Assembly: GCA_036495525.1 (NCBI GenBank)
Contig: DASXMR010000013.1
Coordinates: 49,953 to 113,952 of the forward strand
DNA: 64,000 nt
DNA from: DASXMR01 sp036495525
Lineage (GTDB): Bacteria; Actinomycetota; Actinomycetes; Streptosporangiales; Streptosporangiaceae
Reading direction: 5' to 3'
Positions within the stretch are counted from its first letter, which is position 1. Every line of letters starts with the position of its first letter. Shown piece by piece: positions 32,176 to 40,900 of the stretch. Position numbers and translations under genes: made by a program. A model generated the notes under the pieces. It saw only the letters and a program-made list of their open reading frames with translations. It did not search any database and was not told the origin of the DNA.

Positions 32176-33807
32176 GTGTTGGACTCGGTGACCAGCGTTC
32201 CGGTTCCGGTGAACGAGCCGATCAAGGCTTACGCCCAGCAGAGCCAGGAACGGGCCGCGCTCGAGGCCAGGCTCAAGGAGCTGGCCGGGGAGCGCGCCGA
32301 GCTGACCATGACGATCGGCGGCCGCCAGCGGATGGGCGGCGGGGAGCGGGCGGCGGTGGTGCAGCCGCACAACCACCGGCACGTGCTCGGCGACTTCGGC
32401 AACGCCACGGATCAGGACGTTGCCGACGCCATCGACGCCGCGGCTGCGGCAGCGCCTGCCTGGCGTGCGCTGTCCTTCGACGACCGGGCCGCGATCCTGC
32501 TGAAGGCCGCCGACCTGCTGTCAGGGCCCTGGCGGGCGACGATCAACGCGGCGACCATGCTCGGCCAGTCCAAGTCGGTGTACCAGGCGGAGATCGACGC
32601 CGCTGCCGAGCTGATCGACTTCTGGCGCTACAACGTGCACTACGCCAGGCGGCTGCTCGCCGAGCAGCCGTCCTCTGCGTCCGGCTCGTGGAACCGGCTT
32701 GAGTACCGCCCCCTCGAGGGTTTCGTGCTGGCCATCACGCCGTTCAACTTCACCTCTATTGCCGGGAACCTGCCGACCGCGCCGGCCTTGCTCGGCAACG
32801 TCGTGCTGTGGAAGCCGTCGCATACTCAGCAGCTGTCGGCGCACTACCTGATGCGGCTGCTCGAGGCGGCCGGACTGCCGCCCGGCGTGATCAACATGGT
32901 TACCGGCAGCGGGCAGCCGGTGTCGCGGGTCGCGCTGCCGCACCCGGACCTGGCTGGCATCCACTTCACCGGCTCGACCGGGACCTTCCAGCATCTGTGG
33001 CGCACGGTTGGCCAGAACATCGAGCGCTATCGCGGCTACCCGCGGCTGGTCGGCGAGACCGGCGGCAAGGACTTCGTCATCGCGCACTCCTCTGCTGACC
33101 CGGAGGTGCTCACCACCGCACTGGTCCGGGGGGCGTTCGAGTACCAGGGGCAGAAGTGCTCGGCAGCCTCGCGGGCGTACGTGCCCCGCTCGGTCTGGGC
33201 CAGGATGGGCGACGACTTCACCTCGACCGTCCAGTCGCTCACGATGGGCGACGTGGGCAGCGACCTGTCTCTGTTCATGGGCGCCGTGATCGACGACAAG
33301 GCCTTCGCGACGCACGCTGACGCGCTCGCGAGGGCCAGGTCCAGGCCAGCCATCCGGGTGCTGGCAGGCGGCCAGGCAGACGACAGCGAGGGGTATTTCG
33401 TCCAGCCGACCGTGCTTGAGTGCTCCGACCCAGCCGACGAGGTTTTCAGCACCGAGTACTTCGGGCCCATCCTCGGCGTGCACGTGTTCGACGACGACCA
33501 GTACGAGGCCGTCGTCGCCCAGGCTGCTGACATCGCGCCATACGCGCTCACCGGCTCGATCATCGCCCAGGACCGGGCGGCGATCGCGCACGCGACCGAC
33601 GCGCTGCGCTTCTCGGCCGGCAACTTCTACATCAACGACAAGCCCACCGGAGCCGTCGTCGGTCAGCAGCCGTTCGGCGGGGCGCGGGCGAGCGGCACGA
33701 ACGACAAGGCGGGCTCGATCTTCAACCTGATCCGCTGGGTGAACGCGCGGACGATCAAGGAGATGTTCGTCCCGCCGACCGACTACCGCTACCCGCACAT
33801 GGGGTAG
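32176..33807 (+). CDS. pruA: 1-pyrroline-5-carboxylate dehydrogenase
   Basis: 543 residues from GTG 32176 with AGGGAG five bases upstream; this is the normal length for the single-domain enzyme. Aldehyde-dehydrogenase superfamily: EGFVLAITPFNFTSIAGNLP, VLWKPSHTQQ, VTGSGQPVSR, ETGGKDFVIAH (Glu base) and YQGQKCSAASRAYVP (nucleophile Cys), with PFGGARASGTNDKAGS near the end. It oxidises glutamate semialdehyde/P5C to glutamate with NAD in proline catabolism. The glutamate made could feed the large NAD-glutamate dehydrogenase encoded 4 kb downstream. No proline dehydrogenase gene is adjacent. Confidence 0.95.
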   Translation: MLDSVTSVPVPVNEPIKAYAQQSQERAALEARLKELAGERAELTMTIGGRQRMGGGERAAVVQPHNHRHVLGDFGNATDQDVADAIDAAAAAAPAWRALSFDDRAAILLKAADLLSGPWRATINAATMLGQSKSVYQAEIDAAAELIDFWRYNVHYARRLLAEQPSSASGSWNRLEYRPLEGFVLAITPFNFTSIAGNLPTAPALLGNVVLWKPSHTQQLSAHYLMRLLEAAGLPPGVINMVTGSGQPVSRVALPHPDLAGIHFTGSTGTFQHLWRTVGQNIERYRGYPRLVGETGGKDFVIAHSSADPEVLTTALVRGAFEYQGQKCSAASRAYVPRSVWARMGDDFTSTVQSLTMGDVGSDLSLFMGAVIDDKAFATHADALARARSRPAIRVLAGGQADDSEGYFVQPTVLECSDPADEVFSTEYFGPILGVHVFDDDQYEAVVAQAADIAPYALTGSIIAQDRAAIAHATDALRFSAGNFYINDKPTGAVVGQQPFGGARASGTNDKAGSIFNLIRWVNARTIKEMFVPPTDYRYPHMG

Positions 33808-33885
33808 CTGCCTGGCCGGCTGCCGTCCGAGGCAAGGCATGGGCACGCAGCCGGACGGCCGGACTGCCTGACTGGCACGGACGGG

Positions 33886-33970
33886 TCAGCACAGCAGGAT
33901 TCAGCACAGTAGCAATGAACACAGCAGGGATTCGGCACAGCAGGATCCAGCACAGCACGCCGAGCACAGG
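33886..33970. repeat. 15-bp-phased CACAG tandem repeats
   Basis: Six imperfect copies of a CACAGCAGGAT-like unit begin at 33890, 33905, 33920, 33936, 33951 and 33965, a period of 14-16 bp. They lie between pruA and the next HAD gene. The region 33808-34042 holds no gene; it also has an inverted repeat GCCGTCCG / CGGACGGC (33822-33829, 33852-33859) that may end pruA transcription. Confidence 0.7.
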
Positions 33971-34042
33971 AGGCGGGCGGTAGCCTCAGACTGGCACAAA
34001 GCGCCCTAGGAATGCTGGACGACCGAGGCTCGGAGGCTGCCC

Positions 34043-34765
34043 ATCTACCGCCTGGTTCTGTGGAACATCGATCTCACCCTGCTGGACGTCGCCCGGGTGT
34101 CGAGGGAGGCCTGCGCGGAAGCGTTCCGGCAGGTCACCGGCCAGCCGCTGGTCGCGCTGCCGCAGACGGCCGGGCGGACAGACTCGGAGATCTTCTTCGA
34201 GGCGCTGGCGCTCAACGACGTGCCAGCTGGTGGCACTGACGACCAGGAACTGCTCGCCCGCTACTTCGCGGCTTTGCGCGACGCCTTTGCTGCCCGGCGC
34301 GAGCTGCTGCCAAGCCTCGGCCGGCTGCTGCCAGGCGCGATGGAGGCGGTGACCGCCGCCGGGCAGCTGCCCGGCGTCGCGCAGTCCGTCCTGACGGGCA
34401 CGATCGAGCCGAACGCGGCGGCGAAGCTGCAGGCCTTCGGCCTGTCCGGCCACCTCGAGGAGGACATCGGCGGCTACTGCTCGGCGGTCTACCCCAAAGG
34501 CGCCGAGCTGCTCAGGGCGCGGATGCGGGCCGGGCAGAAGCACGGCGTCACCTTCGATGCGGGCGCGACGGTCTACCTGGCTGACTCGACCAGGGACGTG
34601 ACGGCGGCGCTGACCGGCGGGGCGCGCATGATCGCGGTGGCGACCGGCCGCTCGACCGCGGCCGAGCTGCGCGAGGCGGGCGCCGGCGCTGTGCTCGCCG
34701 ATCTGTCCGACACCGCCGCGGTGACCGCGGCGATCGAGGAGCTGACGGCGCCGGTCACGGCCTGA
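34043..34765 (+). CDS. HAD-superfamily protein, Asn for nucleophile, probable ATC start
   Basis: About 240 residues. Similarity starts at YRLVLWNIDLTLLD, upstream of the first GTG (34097). The only well-placed initiator is ATC 34043, six bases after GGAGG (34032-34036), where homologues I recall have ATG in the same MYRLVLWD context. Motif I is WNIDLTLL: the nucleophile Asp is Asn8 (AAC 34064-34066), Asp10 kept. Motif II (VLTGT), motif III (KHGVTFDAGATVYLAD) and a C-terminal GARMIAVATGRSTAAELREA are recognisable. Either a pseudoenzyme or a gene in decay. The stop lies within 24-bp tandem repeats. Confidence 0.7.
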   Translation: MYRLVLWNIDLTLLDVARVSREACAEAFRQVTGQPLVALPQTAGRTDSEIFFEALALNDVPAGGTDDQELLARYFAALRDAFAARRELLPSLGRLLPGAMEAVTAAGQLPGVAQSVLTGTIEPNAAAKLQAFGLSGHLEEDIGGYCSAVYPKGAELLRARMRAGQKHGVTFDAGATVYLADSTRDVTAALTGGARMIAVATGRSTAAELREAGAGAVLADLSDTAAVTAAIEELTAPVTA

Positions 34766-34842
34766 TAGCCGCTGCCGGTCACGGCCTGATAGCCGCCGCC
34801 GGCCAGGGCCGGATGCCCGCTGCCGGTCGCTGCCGGTAGCGG
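34750..34842. repeat. 24-bp tandem repeats over the HAD gene stop
   Basis: Units of 24 bases start at 34750, 34774, 34798 and 34822. The first two differ by one base and both contain GGTCACGGCCTGATAGCC, so the stop codon region itself is duplicated; units three and four are diverged or truncated. Likely replication slippage in GC-rich DNA. Positions 34766-34890 otherwise hold no gene. Confidence 0.8.
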
Positions 34843-34890
34843 TCAGCGAACACCAGCAGGTCGGCGTTGCGGGGCCGGGCGGCAGCGCCC

Positions 34891-37071
34891 ATGCTGATCT
34901 CTATGCCCACCGACGACGGCGCCGGCGGCCCGGCCGGGCCCCCAGCCAGGAACGACAGCGTAGCCAGGAACGACAGCGCAGGCCCTGGACCTAGCTCAGC
35001 CGGCCAGGCTGCGGCCGCCGACTCCGGTCCGGCCAGCGCGTCGCCGGCCGGGCCTGGCTACGGCGTCGTGCTCTGGCAGCCGGACGCCGCCGTGATCAGC
35101 AAGGCCAGGATGACCGACTTTGGCCGCCTGGCTGGCGTGGCGGACGGTGCCGTCGACGGCGGCTATCAGCGGCTGTGGCAATGGTCGGTCGACGACCCTG
35201 GCCGGTTCTGGTCGGCTGTGTGGGACTACTTCGGCGTCCTCGGCGAGCGCGGCGATGGCCCGGCCTTGTCCGGCGGCCCGATGCCCGACGTCAGCTGGTT
35301 CCCGGCGGCGACGCTCAACTACGCGCGCAATGCGCTGCGCACCGCCAGCTCAGATCCTGGCAGGACCGCCGTGATCTACCGTGCCGAGACGGGCCAGCGC
35401 GGCACGCTGAGCTACGGCGAGCTGGCGGTCCAGGTGGCCAGGACGCGCGCGGCGCTCAGCGCCCTTGGCGTCAGCCGCGGCGACCGGGTAGCTGGCTACC
35501 TGCCGAACGGGCCGCACGCCCTGATCGCGCTGCTTGCCACCGCGAGCCTGGGCGCGATCTGGACCTCGTGCTCTCCTGACTTCGGCGCGCCAAGCGTCAT
35601 CGACCGGTTCGCCCAGGTGGAGCCCGCGGTGCTGATCGCGGTCGACGGATACGTCTACGGCGGCAAGGTCTACGACCGGCAGCGCGAAGTCGGCGAGATC
35701 GCCGGCGCGCTGCCCGGCCTGACCGCGTTGATCATGGTCGACTACATCGGTGCGCCAGCGGTCCGCCAGCCGGACCTGTCCGCACGCGTGCTGCGCTGGG
35801 ACGACCTGTCCGGTCTCAGCGGGCGGCAGGCAGCCGGCCAGCCGCAGCCCGAGTTCACCGACGTGCCGTTCAGCCATCCGCTGTGGGTGCTGTACTCGTC
35901 GGGAACCACCGGCTTGCCGAAGCCGATCGTGCACGGTCATGGCGGGATCGTGCTCGAGCATCTGAAGGCGCTGGCGCTGCACCAGGATCTTGGCCCAGGC
36001 GACGTCTTCTTCTGGTACACGACGACCGGCTGGATGATGTGGAACTACCTGGTCGGCGGGCTGCTGGTGGGCGCTACGGTGGTGCTGTACGACGGCAGCG
36101 CGGTGTACCCGGGCACCGATCAGCTGTGGCAGCTGGCCGCAGCGGAGAAGGTCAGCTACGCCGGCACGGGAGCGCCCTATTTGCTCGCCTGCATGAAGGA
36201 GGGCATCCGGCCGCGTGCCGGGCTTGACCTGGCCGCACTGCGCGGCGTCGGGTCGACCGGATCGCCGCTGCCGCCCGAGGGATTCCGCTGGGTTTATGAG
36301 CAGGTGGCGCCAGCACGCCAGGCGCCGGGCGAATCGCCCGAGTTCGTGCTGGGATCGTTCTCCGGTGGCACCGACTTGTGCACGGGCTTTGTCGGGCCTT
36401 CGCCGTTGCTGCCGGTGCGCACCGGCATCCTCTCCGGTCCCTGCCTGGGCGCGGCGGTGGCCGCCTTCGACCCGGCCGGCCACCCGGTGACGGGCGAGGT
36501 TGGCGAGCTGGTGCTGACCAAGCCCATGCCCTCGATGCCGGTCGGCTTCTGGGCCGACGATGGCGGCGAACGGTACCGGGCCAGCTACTTCGCCGACTTT
36601 CCCGGCGTCTGGCGGCACGGCGACTGGGTCATGATGCTGCCCGACGGCGGCTGCGTGATCTACGGCCGCTCGGACGCCACGCTGAACCGCGGCGGGGTGC
36701 GGATGGGCACCAGCGAGTTCTACCGCGTGGTGGAGCGGTTTGACGAGGTGGCCGACAGCCTGGTGGTGGACACCGGCAGGCTGGGCGCCGAGGGCCGCCT
36801 GATCCTCTACCTGGTGCCGGCCGCCGGCTGCGCCGTGGATGAGGCGCTGGCAGGCCGGATCCGGTCGGCGCTGCGGTCGGCGCTGTCACCCCGGCACGTG
36901 CCGGACGAGATCCACCAGGTGCCTGGCATCCCCAGGACGCTGTCCGGCAAGAAACTCGAGGTACCGGTGCGCCGGATCCTGCAGGGCACTCCGGCTGCCG
37001 CCGCGGCGGACCCGGACGCGCTGGCCAACCCCGAGGTGCTGGCCTATTTCGAGCCTGGCGCGGCACCGTGA
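34891..37071 (+). CDS. Acetoacetyl-CoA synthetase (acetoacetate-CoA ligase)
   Basis: About 726 residues from ATG 34891 (ATG 34903 also possible), with a 50-residue Pro/Ala/Ser-rich head not found in the core family. Acyl-adenylate-forming enzyme: WSVDDPGRFWSAVWDYFGVL, SWFPAATLNYARNAL, adenylation motif LYSSGTTGLPKPIVHGHG, YTTTGWMMWNYLVGGLL, FSGGTDLCTGFVG, YGRSDATLNRGGVRMG and the C-terminal catalytic lysine in RTLSGKKLEVPVRR. It activates acetoacetate with ATP and CoA. Its stop overlaps the tryptophan dioxygenase start by four bases (GTGA). Confidence 0.93.
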   Translation: MLISMPTDDGAGGPAGPPARNDSVARNDSAGPGPSSAGQAAAADSGPASASPAGPGYGVVLWQPDAAVISKARMTDFGRLAGVADGAVDGGYQRLWQWSVDDPGRFWSAVWDYFGVLGERGDGPALSGGPMPDVSWFPAATLNYARNALRTASSDPGRTAVIYRAETGQRGTLSYGELAVQVARTRAALSALGVSRGDRVAGYLPNGPHALIALLATASLGAIWTSCSPDFGAPSVIDRFAQVEPAVLIAVDGYVYGGKVYDRQREVGEIAGALPGLTALIMVDYIGAPAVRQPDLSARVLRWDDLSGLSGRQAAGQPQPEFTDVPFSHPLWVLYSSGTTGLPKPIVHGHGGIVLEHLKALALHQDLGPGDVFFWYTTTGWMMWNYLVGGLLVGATVVLYDGSAVYPGTDQLWQLAAAEKVSYAGTGAPYLLACMKEGIRPRAGLDLAALRGVGSTGSPLPPEGFRWVYEQVAPARQAPGESPEFVLGSFSGGTDLCTGFVGPSPLLPVRTGILSGPCLGAAVAAFDPAGHPVTGEVGELVLTKPMPSMPVGFWADDGGERYRASYFADFPGVWRHGDWVMMLPDGGCVIYGRSDATLNRGGVRMGTSEFYRVVERFDEVADSLVVDTGRLGAEGRLILYLVPAAGCAVDEALAGRIRSALRSALSPRHVPDEIHQVPGIPRTLSGKKLEVPVRRILQGTPAAAAADPDALANPEVLAYFEPGAAP

Positions 37072-37880
37072 GCTACCAGCGCTCCGGCCAGCGGCCGGCT
37101 GGCCGCAGCTTCGGCGAGGAAGGCGGCCTGCTGACCTACGGCAGCTACCTGCACCTGCCGCAGCTGCTAGCGCAGCAAGAGCCGCTCGTCCGTCCGCCAG
37201 CCCACGACGAGCTGCTGTTCATCACGGTGCACCAGGCTTACGAGCTGTGGTTCAAGCAGCTGCTGCACGAGCTGGAGGCCGTCCGGGACGCCATGACCAG
37301 GCAGCAGCTGTGGCGGGCCAGGCAGCTGCTGCAGCGCGGGCACGTGATCGAGCGGCTGCTGGTCAGCCAGATCGACGTGCTCGAGACCATGACCCCGCAG
37401 GACTTTCTCGAGTTCCGCTCGGCGCTGGCGCCGGCCAGCGGATTCCAGTCCGTTCAGTTCCGCGAGCTAGAGTTCTTGTCCGGAGCTAAAGATGAGGGAT
37501 TTGTCGCCCGATTCCGTTCGCTGACCGACGCGGAACGACAGCGGCTGGCCCGCCGTCTCGCCGAGCCCACTCTGTGGGACGCATACCTCCAGCTGCTCCG
37601 GTTGCGCGACCTGCCGGCCGATACCGACGACGAGGTGCTCGCCTCGCTGGTGCAGGTGGCCAGGGACCGGGACGAGCACGACGACCTGTGGGAACTGGCG
37701 GAGGACCTGCTGACGCACGACGAGCTGGCCGGGCTCTGGCGGGCCAGGCACGTGCAGATGGTCGAAAGGCAGATCGGGACGAAGTCCGGAACTGGCGGCT
37801 CGACCGGAGCGCCGTATCTGCACCGGCGAGTGCCGCTACGGTATTACCCGCTGTTGTGGGAGTTGCGCAATTGGCTGTAG
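37068..37880 (+). CDS. kynA: Tryptophan 2,3-dioxygenase
   Basis: 270 residues from GTG 37068. Haem dioxygenase of the TDO family: LLTYGSYLHLPQLLAQQEP, DELLFITVHQAYELWFKQLL (distal His and substrate residues), VLETMTPQDFLEFRSAL, SGFQSVQFRELEFL and the C-terminal TGGSTGAPYLHRRV. It opens the tryptophan ring to N-formylkynurenine. No formamidase or kynureninase gene is nearby, so the rest of the kynurenine route must be elsewhere. Start overlaps acetoacetyl-CoA synthetase; glutamate dehydrogenase begins 30 bp downstream. Confidence 0.95.
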   Translation: MSYQRSGQRPAGRSFGEEGGLLTYGSYLHLPQLLAQQEPLVRPPAHDELLFITVHQAYELWFKQLLHELEAVRDAMTRQQLWRARQLLQRGHVIERLLVSQIDVLETMTPQDFLEFRSALAPASGFQSVQFRELEFLSGAKDEGFVARFRSLTDAERQRLARRLAEPTLWDAYLQLLRLRDLPADTDDEVLASLVQVARDRDEHDDLWELAEDLLTHDELAGLWRARHVQMVERQIGTKSGTGGSTGAPYLHRRVPLRYYPLLWELRNWL

Positions 37881-37910
37881 TGAACGGACGGGACAAGGGA
37901 GTTGGGACCG

Positions 37911-40900
37911 ATGTCGGACAACGCGGCCAGCGCCAAAGGAGTACTGCTGGCTGAGGCGGCACGTGCGGTCAGCGCCGGCGATGGCGTCGGCGACGTAGCC
38001 GATTACCTTCGCGCCTTCTACCGGCACGTGGCGGCGGAGGACCTTGAGGCCGCCGGCCCGGAGCGGGTCGCGGCGGTGGCGGCCGAGCAGGCGGCCTTCG
38101 CCGCGCAGCGCCCGCAGGGCCGGCCGCTGGTGCGGATCCGGCCTGGCCAGCTGCCCGGCGCGGCCCCGGCGGCCTTCGGAGAGGCCAGCGACGTCATCGA
38201 CGTGGTCACCGACGACATGCCGTTCCTGGTGGACTCCATCACGATGGAGCTGGCCAGGCACGGACTCGCCGCTCGCCTGCTCATTCACCCGCAGCTGCGG
38301 GTCAGGCGCGACGTGGCCGGGCAGCTGCACGGCGTGCTCGGCCTGGTCAACGGCGCGCAGCAGGCGCACGACCAGATCGCCGAGTCGTGGACGCACATCG
38401 AGGTACCCCGGCTGTCCGACAGCGAGCAATCCGAACTCATCGCCGACCTGATCCGGGTGCTCGGCGACGTGCGGGTCGCGGTGGAAGACCACAGCAGGAT
38501 GAAGACGAGGGCAGTCCAGCTCGCCGATGACCTGGCGCTGCTGCCAGCGGTGAGCCAGCTCAGCCAGCCACCGCAGGCCGAACCGCCGAGCGAGGTCGAG
38601 GCGCTGCTGCGCTGGCTGGCCGACGGTCACTTCACCTTCCTCGGCTATCGCGAGTATGACCTGGTGGACAGCCCGGACGGGCTCTCACTGCGACGGGTGG
38701 CCGGTACCGGCCTTGGCATCCTGCGGCACGACAAGCCGGGCTCGCGCTCGTTCGCCGCGCTGCCGCCGGCCGCCAGGGCCCGGGCCGTCGACGGCCAGCT
38801 GCTCATCCAGACGAAGGCCAACTCGCGCTCGACCGTGCACCGGCCGAGCTACCTGGACTACGTGGCGGTGAAGCGGATCGGTGCCGGCGGCGAGGTAACC
38901 GGCGAGTTCCGCTTCCTCGGCCTGTACACGCACGAGGCTTACTCCGAGAGCATCACCAGAATCCCGGTGCTGCGGCGCAAGCTGGCCGACGTGCTCGAGG
39001 CGTCGGGGCTGACCGCCGAGAGCCACGACGGCAAGGACGTCACCGAGTTCCTCGAGGATTACCCGCGCGAGGAGCTGTTCCAGACCTCGGTGGCCGAGCT
39101 GACCGACGTCGCCGCCGCGGTGCTGCGGCTGCGCGAGCGGATGCAGACCAGGCTGTTCCTGCGCAAGGACATCTACGGCAGGTACATGTCCTGCCTGGTC
39201 TACCTGCCCAGGGACAAGTACACGACCAAGGTGAGGCTGCGCGTGCAGGAGATACTGCGCACCGAGCTTGGCGGCGCGCAGGTCGACTACAGCGCGAACG
39301 TTGGCGAGTCACCGGTGGCCAGGCTGCACATCGTCGTGCGCGCCGAGCGCGGCCGCGGCCTGGTGGACGTGGACGCCGGCGCGCTGGAGCGTTCGGTGGC
39401 CGGCGCGGTCCGCTCCTGGGACGACGACCTGGCCGAGCAGGCGGTCCGCCAGCTCGGCGCGGCCCGGGGCCGCGCCGTGCTCGCCGCGTGCGGCCAGCAG
39501 ATACCGGAGAGCTACAAGACCGACGTGCCGCCATCCGCCGCGATTTCCGACCTCGAGCGGATCCAGCTGATGCGCGAGTCCGGCGAGGACGTGGCGTTCG
39601 AGCTGTGGGAATCCGAGGACTACGTCGGCGGGGTGCCGATAGCGGACGGCGCCGGCAGCGCGCAGCACCGGGTCTGGCGGCTGAGCATCTACCGGACCGG
39701 CTCGCCGATCACGCTGACCGATGTGCTGCCCCGGCTGCAGGACATGGGCGTCGAGGTCGTCGACGAGCACCCGTATGAGTTCTCCGCCGCGGAGCCGTTC
39801 TGGATCTACGACTTCGGGCTGCGCCGGGCGTCGGCCGGTGACCGGCCGGCCGGGCTGGCGGCGGCCGACGGCAGCATGAACGGCCCGGTGGAGGCGGCCA
39901 AGGACCAGATGGAGGGCGCGCTCGCGGCGCTGTGGCGCGGCGAGATCGAGGACGACGGATTCAACGCCCTGGTGCTCGATGCCCACCTGAGCTGGCGGCA
40001 GATCGTGGTGCTGCGCGCCTACGCCAAGTACCTGCGGCAGGCGGGGACCGCCTTCAGCCAGGACTACATCAAGCAGGTGCTGCGCTCCAACATCACCGTG
40101 ACCCGGCTGCTGATCAGGCTGTTCGAGTCCCGGTTCGACCCGGCCAGGCAGACTGAGGAAGCCGAGCGCACCGAGGCGATCGCCGAGGAGATCAGGGGCG
40201 AGCTCGACGACGTGGCGAGCCTGGACCAGGACCGGATCCTGCGCGCGTACTGGGGGCTGATCCAGGCCACCTTGCGGACCAACTACTTCCAGCGCACGGA
40301 CGGGCAAGCTTCGCCGTACCTGGTATTCAAGCTCGACGCGGCGAAGGTGCCCGACCTGCCGGCGCCGAGGCCGCGGTACGAGCTGTTCGTTTACGCGCCC
40401 CGGTTCGAGGGCGTGCACCTGCGGTTCGCCGGCGTCGCCAGGGGCGGACTGCGCTGGTCGGACCGGCGGGAGGACTTCCGGACCGAGGTACTCGGCCTCG
40501 CCAAGGCGCAGGAGGTCAAGAACTCGGTCATCGTGCCGTCCGGCGCCAAGGGCGGCTTTGTCTGCAAGCAGCTGCCGGACCCGGCCGACCGCGAGGCCTA
40601 CCAGGCCGAGGTGCTGCACTGCTACCGGATGTTCATCAGCGCGATGCTGGACGTGACCGACAACCTGGTCAACGGCGCGGTGGCGCCGCCCGCCCAGGTG
40701 GTGCGGCACGATGGCGACGACCCCTACCTGGTGGTGGCCGCTGACAAGGGCACCGCGACGTTCTCCGACACTGCCAACGAGATCGCCCAGCGGCGCGGGT
40801 TCTGGCTGGGCGACGCCTTCGCGTCGGGCGGGTCCGAGGGCTATGACCACAAGAAGATGGGCATCACCGCACGAGGAGCCTGGGAGTCGGTGCGCTACCA

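Noticed and set aside
32521..33846. 441-codon open frame on the minus strand
   Set aside because: Antisense shadow of pruA with His/Arg/Val-rich composition typical of complement frames.
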